Shown here: positions 18,426-28,139 of the stretch, one piece after another
How positions within the stretch are numbered: the stretch's first letter is position 1
Layout: every line of letters starts with the position of its first letter
Assembly: GCA_903900265.1 (NCBI GenBank)
Contig: CAIUMM010000005.1
Span: 1-60,935, forward strand
DNA length: 60,935 nt
Reading direction: 5' to 3'
Source: an uncultured Pseudomonadota bacterium
Lineage (GTDB): Bacteria; Myxococcota_A; UBA796; SXON01
Made by a program: the position numbers and the translations under genes
Notes under the pieces: model-generated
Told to the model about the DNA's origin: nothing
The model's database searches: none
Seen by the model: only the letters and a program-made list of their open reading frames with translations

Positions 18426-19304
18426 TCAGCCGATGAAGCTCTGCAGGCTGTCCCGGCGGCGGTGGTGGCGGAGCTTGCGGATGGCTTTGATCTCGATCTG
18501 GCGAATGCGCTCGCGGGTCAGGCAGAACTGCGCGCCGATCTCCTCCAACGAGTACTGCGAAGGCTCGCCGATGCCGTAGCGCATCCGGATGACCTTCTCT
18601 TCGCGCGGCGTCAACGAGGAGAGCACCTCTTCGACCTCATCGCGCAACGCAGCTTCTTCCAAGGCATCCGAGGGCTTCACCGCGTCGGGATCGCCGACGA
18701 ACTCGCCGATGGTCGCCTCGCTGTCCTCGCTCACCGGCGAGTCCAGAGAGACCGGCTCGCGCGTCAGCTTCATCAGCGCTTCTAGCTTGTCGACGTCGAT
18801 CTCCAAGCGGGCGGCGATCTCGTCCATCGTAGGCTCACGACCAAAAGCTTGAAACAGCTCTTTCTGAGTCTGATGAACCTTGTTCACGACCTCCAACTTG
18901 TAGATCGGGATGCGAATCGTGCGGCACTGGCTCTCCACCGCCCGGATGATGCTCTGGCGGATCCACCAGGAGGCGTAGGTCGAGAACTTGAAGCCACGCG
19001 TGTGATCAAACTTCTCGGTCGCCTTCATCAAGCCGATGTTGCCCTCCTGAATGAGGTCGGCCAGCGGAATGCCGCGGTAGGTGTACTGCTTGGCGATGCT
19101 GACCACGAGGCGCAGATTTGCGCTGACCAGCGCGACCTTCGCGATCTCGGAATCGGCGCCGCCCGCGTCGATCCGGCGCGCGACCTCGACCTCATCCTCG
19201 CGGGACAGCAGCGGGATCTGCCCCATGGTCTTCAAGTACTTGTTGAGCAACACGTTCGCAGTACCGATGGGTGCAGACCGACGAGCGGGCGATGCAAATG
19301 ACAT
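18426..19304 (-). CDS. Group 2 RNA polymerase sigma-70 factor
   Basis: A 292-residue sigma factor with regions 1.2 (NVLLNKYLKTMGQIPLLS), 2 (NLRLVVSIAKQY, DLIQEGNIGLMKA, STYASWWIRQSI), 3 and 4 (LTPREEKVIRMRYG, and LEEIGAQFCLTRERIRQIE). It lacks the long N-terminal region 1.1 and the non-conserved insert of housekeeping RpoD, so it is a group-2 (RpoS-like in size) factor. The ATG at 19304 follows GGAGGAG by five bases; an in-frame start 69 bases upstream is less likely. Which stress or growth phase it serves cannot be told. Confidence 0.9.
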   Translation of the reverse strand: MSFASPARRSAPIGTANVLLNKYLKTMGQIPLLSREDEVEVARRIDAGGADSEIAKVALVSANLRLVVSIAKQYTYRGIPLADLIQEGNIGLMKATEKFDHTRGFKFSTYASWWIRQSIIRAVESQCRTIRIPIYKLEVVNKVHQTQKELFQAFGREPTMDEIAARLEIDVDKLEALMKLTREPVSLDSPVSEDSEATIGEFVGDPDAVKPSDALEEAALRDEVEEVLSSLTPREEKVIRMRYGIGEPSQYSLEEIGAQFCLTRERIRQIEIKAIRKLRHHRRRDSLQSFIG

Positions 19305-19562
19305 GGGCTCCTCCAGAGTACGAACGATGGGCCGACAAGGCAGTGGGACCTCAACATGCTTTGCAAGCACCATGCCACGCCCACGCCCTGCTCCCGTAGC
19401 GCCGCCCCCCGATGTCCTTTCCGGTCACGATTCTTCAAGGAGATCCGACGCCGCGTCGCTTTTCACCATTCGTTGACGCCGTGCCCAAAAACCTTAGAAG
19501 CGAGCGCGCTCCGGGATCAATCTGCGACGCGCGTCCATCCGATGTCACGAGTCTGGGCACCT

Positions 19563-19578
19563 GTCCGAAATTTCGGAC
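19563..19578. promoter_or_regulatory. Perfect 16-bp palindrome
   Basis: GTCCGAAATTTCGGAC is a perfect palindrome in the 280-bp gap between the aminopeptidase stop (19585) and the sigma factor start (19304). It lies seven bases after the stop and about 260 bases upstream of the sigma gene. It could be an operator for a dimeric regulator or a short hairpin at the end of the aminopeptidase transcript. Nothing else recognisable was seen in the gap. Confidence 0.35.
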
Positions 19579-19584
19579 GCCCCT

Positions 19585-20745
19585 TCAGCGACTGGGCGTG
19601 ACGCCAGCTTCCGCGAACGCCGCAGCGTGTAGCGCGACAAATGGATCCTTTGCCCATGCGGCGCCAGGCGGGTGCTCGATGCGCTGCACCTCGTCGATGA
19701 ACCCCTTGATGTCGGTGCGGCCGTCGGAGAGACGGTGACGCTGCAACACCGCGGCAAAGTCTGCATCGGCCGCGTTGTAGGTCTTGAATTGGATCAGCCG
19801 AGCGTTGTTCCACGCGCTGCGCCGGGCCCACCGCTGGTAGTTGTGCTGATCGACGATCGCCGAAGCGGCGATGCGATCGGGGATAGACGCGTACAGTTCC
19901 GCTTTTCGCGCCAGCTTTTGGGCGTCGCTCAGGCTGGAGTCCGAATACACGGCGTCCAACTCGGCGCAAAGGGCGTGCAGGAGCGCGGTGAACGCGTCGC
20001 TGTCGCGCTCTTGCTGCAGCACGGCCGCGTAGGCGGCAGAGTCCTTGCCGTAGGTGTCGATCATCCACGTGTGCATCGCCGCCACGCCGACCACCTCGGC
20101 AAAACTCTCATTGAACATCGCGCTTCCCGGGATCCACAGCGTCGCGTGCGCAAGCTCGTGAAACACGGTGTCCGCGAGATCGGGCTCGCTCCACCCCAAC
20201 ATCGACGGCAGCACGGGGTCCTTGAACCAACCGAGCGTCGAGTACGCGCCGGCGGTCCGCACGAAGACGTCCAACCCCTCCCCCTGCATCCGCGCCTCCA
20301 TCGCACGCGCGTCGTCCTCGACAAAATAGCCTAAATACGGCATTCTTCCAACGATGGGGAACCACCATGTGCGCGGCGTGAACGACAGCGGGTCACAGGC
20401 CGTCAGGTTCCAAATCGTGCGCTTCCAGTGCAGCGCGACGGTCTCGTAGTTGTCGGTCGCGGAGAGACCGAGCGTCTTTCCGTAGGCCTTGAACACCCCG
20501 ATCATCCGCAGACGCTGCTCTTGTCCGGCCGAAAGTGCGTGACTGGATAGGACCTCGTCTACCGGCTCCCGCGAAGCCATCAACTCCATCTGGTAGTAGC
20601 CCGAGCGCACCACGTAGCGAACGCCGCAGGACGGCAACCAGCACAGCGCAAGGCCGGCGGCAGCGGTGACGGCGACCACGCGCGCAACGCGACCGTAGCG
20701 GCGTCCAACGCTCCGCGTGTGCTGCTTACGCGGCACGTTGATCAA
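19585..20745 (-). CDS. Lipoprotein zinc aminopeptidase (DUF2265 family)
   Basis: A 386-residue lipoprotein with lipobox LPSC (Cys40). It carries a zinc-metallopeptidase motif HELAH at 196-200 and a downstream NESFAEVVG (212-220) supplying the third ligand, the layout of the putative aminopeptidase family PF10023. It probably sits in the periplasm or at the outer membrane. The TTG start overlaps the stop of the upstream TPR-like gene (TTGA), with AAGGGGA upstream, so the two are coupled. Substrate is unknown. Confidence 0.8.
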   Translation of the reverse strand: MINVPRKQHTRSVGRRYGRVARVVAVTAAAGLALCWLPSCGVRYVVRSGYYQMELMASREPVDEVLSSHALSAGQEQRLRMIGVFKAYGKTLGLSATDNYETVALHWKRTIWNLTACDPLSFTPRTWWFPIVGRMPYLGYFVEDDARAMEARMQGEGLDVFVRTAGAYSTLGWFKDPVLPSMLGWSEPDLADTVFHELAHATLWIPGSAMFNESFAEVVGVAAMHTWMIDTYGKDSAAYAAVLQQERDSDAFTALLHALCAELDAVYSDSSLSDAQKLARKAELYASIPDRIAASAIVDQHNYQRWARRSAWNNARLIQFKTYNAADADFAAVLQRHRLSDGRTDIKGFIDEVQRIEHPPGAAWAKDPFVALHAAAFAEAGVTPSR

Positions 20746-22892
20746 GGCGCGGTCCCCTTCAGGATGATCTCCAGCTGGGCGGCGAGCGCGCCGCCGTTGG
20801 GGCGGGCCAGCGTTGCAAGCTCGCGGGCGAGCTCGGAGCGGTCGGCGTTGTAGGCGTCCACCGCAACCGCGTACAGGGCATACACCGTGCCCGCGTCGGC
20901 CGGCATCAGCGCGTTGGCGGCGCGTGCGGCCCGGGCGCGAACGTCCAGATCCCCTGCCCGCTCCGCGATCGCGCCCTGACAGCGCGCCTCCACGTCAGCG
21001 AGGCCCAGCGCAGCCGCGCGGCGCACACATTCGGAGAGCCGCTGAGCGGGATCGCCCTGTCCAGACTGATGGATCGCGACCGCCGCTGCGCCATACGCCC
21101 GCGTATAAAGCTCGGGATCCTCGACTTGCCCTGCTTCGGGGACGATCTTGGCCCACGCAGCCACCGCTTGGGCCACCGGCAAGGTGATCGTAGCGTTGTA
21201 GTCGCTCCACACCGCCGCGCGATGCGCGCGCGTGGCGTACGGCGCTTCATTGAGCTTTGTAAATGCAGCTTGGGCCTCTGCAAAGCTGGTTCGAGCGGGC
21301 GCCCACATGCGCGCCTCATACTGCTTCAAGCCCGCATCGTAGGTCGCGAAGGCCGCCTGCATCGCCGTAGCGCGGGTCACGAGGTCTCCGAGCCCCTGTT
21401 TGGAAGCGAGCGCCGCGATGTCCTGCCCCGCCCCAAGCGCAACCAGCGTGCTCGCGGCGTCTTCCCGGGCCACACGGGCGAGGGCCGCGCCGCCTGCCGT
21501 GCCGGTCGCTTCGCCCAACTTCGCCGCGTTGGCGAATCCGGCGAGCGCCTCGGGCAGCCGCTTGGCGCGGGAGTCGGCGAGCGCGCGGGCGAGCGCGACG
21601 TGCGCCGGGCCGAGCACGTCGTGGGCGTTCGCAAAGTAGCCTTCAGCCTTTTTTGCAAACGACTCGGCTTTGGCGGGATCGCTGCGCTGCCAGGCCGCAG
21701 CGAGCTGCGTCGCGACGCGCGCTGCGTCCAGCGGGCGGCCGTGGGCGACGTACCAGTCCACCGCCTGTCCCAGCGCCTGATTGGCGGTCGCGACGTCGCC
21801 CTGCTCGGAGGCGATGGCGCCGCCGAGCTCAGCTTGGCGCGCAACGCCAGCCGCGTAGTCCATCTTCGCGAGCAGCGCGCCCGCCGAGCGCTGCTGCTCA
21901 CCCGCGCCGCCGACGTTCTGCATGTGCAACAGCACGAAGCCCAGCTCGCAGCGCAGGTCGACCTCCACGACGCGGTAGCCCGACCTGGAGGCCTCGTTGA
22001 TCCCGGCTTTGAGCGAGTCGGCCGCGAGCGGATGTTGTCCGAGCAAGGTGTACGCGAGCCCCAAGTTGCCCAACCCGATGGTGACCTCGCGCATCATCCC
22101 CGCTTCGCGCGCAGCGTCGATCGCGGACTTCAAGCGCATCACCGAGCCGTCGAGGTTGCCTTGCGCCCGCTCAACCGCGGCGAGGTCCAGCTCGGCGTTG
22201 ATCTTCTGGCGGCGCACCGTCGCGGTCGACGCCTGCTTTTTGGCCTCAGCGAGCGCGCCTTTGATGTCCCCTTTCCCCAACAGCGCGCCTACGCCCGCGT
22301 CGCTCCCAGACAGCCCCGCTGCTGCGGCCGCGCCCTGTGCTGCGGCGCCGGCTAAGGCGCCATCGCCCAGCGACTGCGCCGCAACTCGCGCTTGTTCAAA
22401 GCCCGCTTTGGCCTCGGCCGAGCGCCCCTGATCCAAGGCAGCGAGCGCCAAGTTCAGCGCGATCCGCGCTTGGGCTCCGCTATCCCCGTTGGCCCGCGCG
22501 GCTGTGGCCGCGTCATTCAACACCTTGATCCCCTGCTCTACCGCGCCGCCATCGATCAGGATGAGCCCCAGCAGGTTCCTCGAAGCAACGTCCTTGGGAG
22601 CCAGCGCGAGTCCAGCTTCAACAGCGACTTTTGCCCCACGAAGGTCACCGGACTCGTAGCGCGCGACCGCCTCGGCGAGCGCTGCCTGAACGCCGCCGTT
22701 CGCCATGAAAAGCGCGTGGTACAAGCTCGCGGCTTGCTCAAAATCGCGTGCCGCCAGCGCGGCCCTCCCCGCTGCGACGGCATCGGCAGAAGCAGTCGAG
22801 ATCTCGACTTCTCCCCCATCCACCTGAAGTCCTCCGGCCAACGCGACAGTGGAGGATCGTACAGCGAGGCCAAGGAGCAGCGAGATCAGCAT
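20742..22892 (-). CDS. Large exported TPR-like repeat protein
   Basis: A 716-residue protein with a signal peptide (about 1-19, ending VALAGG). The rest is an Ala-rich array of helical repeats of about 35 residues resembling TPR units; clear ones include GNLGLAYTLLGQHPLAADSL and AARDFEQAASLYHALFMANG. No enzymatic motif was seen. TPR arrays act as scaffolds for protein complexes. It is coupled to the lipoprotein aminopeptidase and could present or regulate it. Divergent from the lipoprotein at 23010. Confidence 0.75.
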   Translation of the reverse strand: MLISLLLGLAVRSSTVALAGGLQVDGGEVEISTASADAVAAGRAALAARDFEQAASLYHALFMANGGVQAALAEAVARYESGDLRGAKVAVEAGLALAPKDVASRNLLGLILIDGGAVEQGIKVLNDAATAARANGDSGAQARIALNLALAALDQGRSAEAKAGFEQARVAAQSLGDGALAGAAAQGAAAAAGLSGSDAGVGALLGKGDIKGALAEAKKQASTATVRRQKINAELDLAAVERAQGNLDGSVMRLKSAIDAAREAGMMREVTIGLGNLGLAYTLLGQHPLAADSLKAGINEASRSGYRVVEVDLRCELGFVLLHMQNVGGAGEQQRSAGALLAKMDYAAGVARQAELGGAIASEQGDVATANQALGQAVDWYVAHGRPLDAARVATQLAAAWQRSDPAKAESFAKKAEGYFANAHDVLGPAHVALARALADSRAKRLPEALAGFANAAKLGEATGTAGGAALARVAREDAASTLVALGAGQDIAALASKQGLGDLVTRATAMQAAFATYDAGLKQYEARMWAPARTSFAEAQAAFTKLNEAPYATRAHRAAVWSDYNATITLPVAQAVAAWAKIVPEAGQVEDPELYTRAYGAAAVAIHQSGQGDPAQRLSECVRRAAALGLADVEARCQGAIAERAGDLDVRARAARAANALMPADAGTVYALYAVAVDAYNADRSELARELATLARPNGGALAAQLEIILKGTAP

Positions 22893-23009
22893 CAGAGACC
22901 TGGGTAAGGTGGAATGGACAACCGGGACCGCGCGAGGTTCCCGATCCCTCCGGTAATTCGGCGCGCAGCAGGCCGGCGCGCCGCTATATGTGCGGGACCC
23001 GAGGTGTAC

Positions 23010-23387
23010 ATGAGCCCCGATCGCGCCGCCGCCGCTCTCTCGCTGACGTTCCTCTCAGCGTTGCTCACCGCTTGCGCCACCACCGATCCGTGCAACGACA
23101 TCGACCTGCCTCGCTGCGAAGCCACCGAGGGCTGTACGACGTTCACCGCGGTAGAGCTGGGCTCCGTCGAGGGCGGGTGGTGCAGCCCGAGCAACGCCGT
23201 CGCCGCAGACGTCGCGTGCATCACCGAGCCCACGGATTGCCGGGGAGGCACAGCGTATGCAAGCCCAGCCGACGAAAACGGCGATCCTACCGATGCCTGC
23301 TACAGCTACGCAGGCTGCGAACCGCCGTTCGGTTGGGTGGCGTGTGACCCCGATGTGGCCTTGACGATCCAGGAATGTGAGGGCTGA
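23010..23387 (+). CDS. Small Cys-rich lipoprotein
   Basis: A 125-residue lipoprotein with lipobox LTAC (Cys21 or so), after a hydrophobic segment LSLTFLSAL. The mature part holds about ten cysteines (for example DPCNDIDLPRCE and CYSYAGCEP), suggesting disulfide knots, and is acidic. The ATG at 23010 follows GAGG. No family is recognised. A similar general type (short, Cys-rich, MopE-like context) is frequent in Myxococcota. Confidence 0.65.
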   Translation: MSPDRAAAALSLTFLSALLTACATTDPCNDIDLPRCEATEGCTTFTAVELGSVEGGWCSPSNAVAADVACITEPTDCRGGTAYASPADENGDPTDACYSYAGCEPPFGWVACDPDVALTIQECEG

Positions 23388-23489
23388 GCAAGCCAGACCG
23401 CAGCGGTCCGAAAGGTCGCGTTCGGTTCCCAAACGTAACAAGCCAAAATCGCATCTCCTCATTAGACGCCGCCCGCGCTCGGAGCATCC

Positions 23490-24740
23490 ATGTCGAAGAT
23501 CCGCATCCTGACGGTCCTGATTGCCGGCTACAGCGTTGGCGCGCTGACGGGCTGCGGAATCGACAGCAAGGTCGCTCATGTCAATAAGGCGCCGGACGTC
23601 GACATCACCGAGCCGCTCGCGGAGACGGTGATGCGTCAGGGCGCAGGCGGCATGTTGCAGGCGGTGGTCTCCGATAGCGAGGATCAACCTAAGGACCTTG
23701 CGATCGTGTGGTCGCTGGACGGCGCGAGTCCCATCCCCGTCACCGCCGATGCAGACGGAAACTTCAGCGCCGTGCTCCCTGATCTGGAGATCGGCGACCA
23801 CGTGATCGACATCACCGTCACCGATCTGGACGAAGCCACCGGCACCGCGAGCGTCAACTTCAGCGTACAAGGCCCGCTCGGCGCGCCGAACGTGCTCATC
23901 ACCGCGCCCGACGACGGCACCAGCGTCGCGATCGGAACGGCGATCACCTTCACTGGAGAAGCCAACGACAGCTCGACGCCCGCCGCAGACCTCGTGTTTG
24001 CGTGGTCGTCCAGCGTAGACGGCGCGCTGCCGGGCGCGATCTCCGGCGGCGGCCAGTCGGCGCTGCTCACCAACGCGCTGTCCGCAGGCGAGCACATCAT
24101 CTCGCTGACCGCCACGGATCTGGACGGCGAGATCGGCACCGACACGCTCACGGTCACGATCACCGATGAGCCCGCAGAGGCCGAGCCGGGCGAGCTGATC
24201 TTCACCGAGGTGATGGTCAACCCCAACGCGGTGGAGGACCAATACGGCGAATATGTGGAGCTGTACAACACCGGCGGTCGCACGCTGGACCTCGCGGGCT
24301 ACAGTTTCCACGATGACGGTGGAGACGTCTGGGTTTTCGACGCTTCGGTCACCGTCCCCGGGTACAGCTACCTCGTGATCTGCGCGAACACCGACTTGAC
24401 CACGAACGGCGGCGTCCCGTGCGACACCTGGTTCTACCGGAACCCGCTCGGCATCGACCCGCCCGCAGGTCAGGGCCACGGTCAAGGCATGGCGATCGCC
24501 AACAACGACGACGAGCTGGAGCTGACCAGCCCCGCGGGCGTCGACATCGACGTGTTCAACTACAACGACACCAGCACCGACGTGATCGAAGCCGGCATCG
24601 CCTTCGGCCTCGATCCCAACAAGCTGGACGGCGTGTCCAACGACGACTTCACCAACTGGTGCAACCAGACCACTGTCCTTGGCGGCATGACCGACATCGG
24701 AACGCCCGGTTCGGCCAACGATTCCTGCGACGGCATGTAG
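23490..24740 (+). CDS. Lipoprotein with Ig-like and lamin-tail domains
   Basis: A 416-residue surface lipoprotein. Lipobox LTGC ends a signal peptide at about Cys22. Two Ig/PKD-like beta domains follow (about 34-130 and 134-228, each with a D-x-D-x-E/T calcium-like loop such as TATDLDGEIGTDTL). A lamin-tail domain (about 232-345) starts at GELIFTEVMVNP and includes GEYVELYN and LDLAGYSFHD. The C-terminal segment is Asn/Asp-rich. Lamin-tail domains mediate surface or extracellular binding. GGAG lies upstream of the ATG. Adjacent to another lipoprotein but 102 bases away. Confidence 0.8.
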   Translation: MSKIRILTVLIAGYSVGALTGCGIDSKVAHVNKAPDVDITEPLAETVMRQGAGGMLQAVVSDSEDQPKDLAIVWSLDGASPIPVTADADGNFSAVLPDLEIGDHVIDITVTDLDEATGTASVNFSVQGPLGAPNVLITAPDDGTSVAIGTAITFTGEANDSSTPAADLVFAWSSSVDGALPGAISGGGQSALLTNALSAGEHIISLTATDLDGEIGTDTLTVTITDEPAEAEPGELIFTEVMVNPNAVEDQYGEYVELYNTGGRTLDLAGYSFHDDGGDVWVFDASVTVPGYSYLVICANTDLTTNGGVPCDTWFYRNPLGIDPPAGQGHGQGMAIANNDDELELTSPAGVDIDVFNYNDTSTDVIEAGIAFGLDPNKLDGVSNDDFTNWCNQTTVLGGMTDIGTPGSANDSCDGM

Positions 24741-24761
24741 CGCGCGACGCCCGGCGCAGAC

Positions 24762-25928
24762 TCAACGCCGCCGGGAAGACAAGCCAGTCAGTACGCCGAG
24801 TATCGCCCAGTGAGTTTGGCTGAACGTCTCTGTGGACGTCAGCAGGTTTAGGTTCAACGCCAAGAAGCAGCCCCAAATCGCGTCGTCCAGCCGCGAGGCG
24901 CGACTGCCGCCGCATGTGGCGCGGCTGATCCGAAGCGCGATCGCGCCATTCGCGACCAACCAAGCGCACAAACCGAGGCAACCAAACTCGCTGCTCAACT
25001 TGGCGAACACGCCGTGGGCATCGACGCCGTTGACTCGGTAGTCGGGGAACGTCGAGAGCTCGTACCGCACGTTGCTCCCCGCGCCGTAGCCCACCCAGGG
25101 ATGGTCCCAGAACATCGCGATCGCGCGCTTATTCAGCGACATCCGCGATCGCAGCGAGTCGATCTGCTCGACCGAGCGCGCCAGATACGGCAACGCCGCC
25201 ATCGCCAACAAGCTGATCGCCGCGCCCGCCCCGAGGCTCCAGGCGCGCACCCGGCGGGGCAATACGACCCAACCTACGCCGTACAGCGCTGTCACCCACG
25301 CCGCTTTGGACCAGGAGAGCACGAGCGCAACGCCGATCGCGGCGGCAGCCGGCCACGAGACCAGCGAGACCAACGGCAAAAGCGGCGCGAGAAACACCGC
25401 GAGCGTCTTGTGGTTGTTGGTGAGGCCTTCGATGGCGCGCCACCAGAACGCCTCGCCCGAGCCGATGCGCGCAGCCGAGCTGCCGAACAGCACCGCGGCG
25501 CAGAGCAGCGCCGAGACCGTCAACCCCTGCAACGTGCTCTGAACGCGCCCTCCCATCGCTCCCCGGCGCACGCAATCCGCAAAGCCAACGCGCCACGCCA
25601 AACACAAGAAGATCGGCTTGCGAAGAAGCGTGTGCAGCCCGTCCGGACCCGCCCCGGGCAACCCATCGCCGTGGTGCGCCGCGAAGGCGCCGATCCCCCA
25701 CAAGCACAGCCAGGCAGCCCCTTCCAAGACCTGCAGCGCGTCCGGCCGGCGTCGGAGCAAGCTCGGCAGGGACGTCACGAGCGCGAGCAACGCCACCGCG
25801 TCGGCTACCGGCACGTTCATGTTCCAGAACGTGCCGCCCGGCAACGGCACCGCGGCGGTGAGCTGCCAATCGATGTAGGGCGCCGATAGCAACCCACACG
25901 CCACGACCACCGCACACCAGCGCTTCAT
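24762..25928 (-). CDS. O-antigen ligase-like membrane protein
   Basis: A 388-residue polytopic membrane protein with about 11 hydrophobic segments. The long periplasmic loop (about 275-325) contains the ligase-type motif DAHGVFAKLSSEFGCLGL and an earlier LSWSKAAWVT. This is the pattern of WaaL/O-antigen-ligase and Wzy-like enzymes that move polysaccharide onto an acceptor. The ATG overlaps the stop of the MurJ-like gene (ATGA), so flippase and ligase are translated together. Acceptor and glycan are unknown. Confidence 0.72.
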   Translation of the reverse strand: MKRWCAVVVACGLLSAPYIDWQLTAAVPLPGGTFWNMNVPVADAVALLALVTSLPSLLRRRPDALQVLEGAAWLCLWGIGAFAAHHGDGLPGAGPDGLHTLLRKPIFLCLAWRVGFADCVRRGAMGGRVQSTLQGLTVSALLCAAVLFGSSAARIGSGEAFWWRAIEGLTNNHKTLAVFLAPLLPLVSLVSWPAAAAIGVALVLSWSKAAWVTALYGVGWVVLPRRVRAWSLGAGAAISLLAMAALPYLARSVEQIDSLRSRMSLNKRAIAMFWDHPWVGYGAGSNVRYELSTFPDYRVNGVDAHGVFAKLSSEFGCLGLCAWLVANGAIALRISRATCGGSRASRLDDAIWGCFLALNLNLLTSTETFSQTHWAILGVLTGLSSRRR

Positions 25929-27376
25929 TTGATCCGAGCCTCGCGCAGCCCCAGCCCGAGCAGGAGCACGAAGGGCACAGCGGCGGCCCACAAGCGCGGG
26001 TCCGAGACGCGGGTCGGCTCGACCCCTGCGGCGGCAAGCGCGCCCGCCAACCCCACCGAAGCCGCGAGGATCCCGATCGGCACCGCCCAGGAGCGTCCCG
26101 TAGGCAGCTCACGCCACAAGCGCGCGAGCGAGAGCGCCGCGATCATCCAGCTCGTCAGCGAGGTTGCGAGCGCAAGCCCGGTGATGCCAAACTGCAGCAA
26201 CACCGCGTCGAGCCCCGCGTTGATCGCGAAGGAAGCCACGCCGAGCACCAACACGAGGCGCGCCCGATCGGCGAGCAGGTGCGCCTTGACCGCAAGGCCC
26301 GCCAGCATCGCCGCCAGCACGCCGGGCAAGAAGAGGCCGAACGCAGCGGCAACCGCGACGGTGCTGTCCGCGCCAAACGCCCCGCGCTCAAAGATCACCT
26401 GGATCGCGACAACGCGACCGACCCACAACCCGCAAAGCACCGGGGGCGCGATCAGCAGGACCCACTGCAGCGCGCGGCGGATCTCGAAGCCACGCTCAGC
26501 AGCGGAGACCCGCGCCCACGTGTTGAACGCGACGATCAGCAAGGAGCCCTCGAACAGCGTCATCGGGATGACCCGCGCGCGGTCGGCGTACTCCAACAAG
26601 CTGACGCTGCCCTCGGGGAGCAGCGCGGCGTAGACCTTGTCCACCACGACGTTCAACGCCACGAGCGTCTCTCCGACCAACACCGGGGCAAAGCGGCGCA
26701 GCGCGGGGCCCAGCGTGGCGGGCCAAAGCACAAGGCGGGGTCGCAGCGGCGTCGTCCACAACCCCGAATAGAGCCACAGCAGCTCAGAGGCGGTGCCGAT
26801 GAACAGCGCCAGCGGAAGCCCGGAGGGGCCGCGCGCGCGCAACACCAACGCCGCGGTGAGCAGCGCACTGGTGCGGATCACCGGCGAGAGCGCGCTCCAC
26901 GTAAATCGGGCCTGAAGCTCGATGCCGGCGCGCAGGGCGCTCCCTGCCGCCACACACACGATGAACGGCAGCAACCCCAAGCAAAACTGCCGCGTCTTCT
27001 CGATGGTCTCGACGCTAAAATCCGACGTCAGCGCCAACGCCGAAGGCAGCACAAACGTAAGCGCGACGCCAAACACCGCCGCGCCGACCGAAGCCCAAAC
27101 CACCGCGCCGCCTAACAGCGCCCCCGCCCCGTTGGCCCCGCGGTCGTGCGGCAACCGAGCCAGAGAGGGCACCAGCACGCTCCCGACCGTGGTCGCGCCG
27201 ACGACCAGCAGGAAAGTTGGGATTCCAAGCGCATAGTAGAACGCGTCCATATCGGCCGACACGCCGTACCACTGCGCGAGCAGCACCGGGACGGTGAACG
27301 CGACGCCGCGGCTCACGACCGCGAGCGGCAACAGCGTCAGGGAGCGGCGAGCGATCGACACGCGGGCGGCTATCAA
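25925..27376 (-). CDS. MurJ/MviN-family lipid-linked oligosaccharide flippase
   Basis: A 483-residue protein with 13-14 membrane segments. It has the MurJ-like motif IFERGAF (about residue 330), an N-terminal VSRGVAFTVPVLLAQW, and the basic residues typical of the flippase cavity. MurJ flips lipid II; here the pairing with an O-antigen-ligase-like gene suggests a different substrate, perhaps a surface or exopolysaccharide precursor. That is an inference. Divergent from mlaE with a 34-bp gap. Confidence 0.78.
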   Translation of the reverse strand: MIAARVSIARRSLTLLPLAVVSRGVAFTVPVLLAQWYGVSADMDAFYYALGIPTFLLVVGATTVGSVLVPSLARLPHDRGANGAGALLGGAVVWASVGAAVFGVALTFVLPSALALTSDFSVETIEKTRQFCLGLLPFIVCVAAGSALRAGIELQARFTWSALSPVIRTSALLTAALVLRARGPSGLPLALFIGTASELLWLYSGLWTTPLRPRLVLWPATLGPALRRFAPVLVGETLVALNVVVDKVYAALLPEGSVSLLEYADRARVIPMTLFEGSLLIVAFNTWARVSAAERGFEIRRALQWVLLIAPPVLCGLWVGRVVAIQVIFERGAFGADSTVAVAAAFGLFLPGVLAAMLAGLAVKAHLLADRARLVLVLGVASFAINAGLDAVLLQFGITGLALATSLTSWMIAALSLARLWRELPTGRSWAVPIGILAASVGLAGALAAAGVEPTRVSDPRLWAAAVPFVLLLGLGLREARIK

Positions 27377-27396
27377 GGTGGCAGCCGGCCGGGAGT

Positions 27397-27402
27397 GATA
27401 GA
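27397..27402 (+). promoter_or_regulatory. GATAGA motif, possible -10 for mlaE
   Basis: GATAGA ends eight bases before the GTG start at 27411. With usual -10 spacing transcription would begin at or next to the start codon, giving a leaderless message. There is no well-placed Shine-Dalgarno (GGGAG lies 16 bases away). Confidence 0.3.
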
Positions 27403-27410
27403 GCGTCGGT

Positions 27411-28139
27411 GTGCACTTTCTCGGCTCCCTTGCGTGGTTCGTGGTTGACTGGGGTCGCGCGTGCGCGCTCCGCAGGCCTCCCCCCGGTCGCGTGTTTGAA
27501 GAGGCCTACGCCATCGGCGTAAAGAGCTTGCCGGTGCTGCTCACTATCAGCGTCTTCGTAGGAACCAACCTCGCTTTACAGGGCTACAACGCCTTCGTGC
27601 CGTTGGGTGGGCAGCGGCTCGTCGGGATGTTCGTCGCGCTCGCCGGAATCCGCGAGCTCGCCCCGATCATCGCCGCCGCGATGGTCGCGGCCAAAGCCGG
27701 CACCGAGATGGCGAGCCAGATCGCCGTCATGAAAACCCGCGAGCAGATCGACGCGCTTGAAGTGATGGCGGTAAACCCGCTGTGGTGGCTGGTCACGCCC
27801 CGGTTGTACGGGATCGTGCTCGTGATGCCCGCCCTCACCGTGATCGCAATTTTCACGATGTTGCTCGCGAGCTACGCGGTGGCGACGCTGCAGCTGGGCC
27901 TGAACGGCGCGGTGTTCCTCGAATTCGCCCGCAACGCCACCAGCGGAGCCGACCTGTTGGCCGGCATCGTCAAGGGCTTCATCTTCGGCATCGTCATCTG
28001 CTTTGTCAGCACCTACTGCGGCTTTGCGAGCACCAAAGGGCCGGAGGGGGTCGGGCAAGCGACGAACGCGGCGGTGGTGATCTCCAGCGTGGCGTGCGTG
28101 TCGATCAACTATCTGGTCTCGCAGGTGCTCTATGGATGA
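27411..28139 (+). CDS. mlaE: MlaE-type ABC transporter permease
   Basis: A 242-residue inner-membrane permease of the MCE/Mla phospholipid transport system. The family pattern is clear: GVKSLPVLLTISVFVGTNLA, then GIRELAPIIAAAMVAAKAGT and the cytoplasmic coupling-helix region MKTREQIDALEVMAVNP, and a C-terminal FVSTYCGFASTKGPEGVG. Five membrane segments. It overlaps the ATPase gene by eight bases. No MlaD substrate-binding gene is next to it. Confidence 0.9.
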   Translation: MHFLGSLAWFVVDWGRACALRRPPPGRVFEEAYAIGVKSLPVLLTISVFVGTNLALQGYNAFVPLGGQRLVGMFVALAGIRELAPIIAAAMVAAKAGTEMASQIAVMKTREQIDALEVMAVNPLWWLVTPRLYGIVLVMPALTVIAIFTMLLASYAVATLQLGLNGAVFLEFARNATSGADLLAGIVKGFIFGIVICFVSTYCGFASTKGPEGVGQATNAAVVISSVACVSINYLVSQVLYG

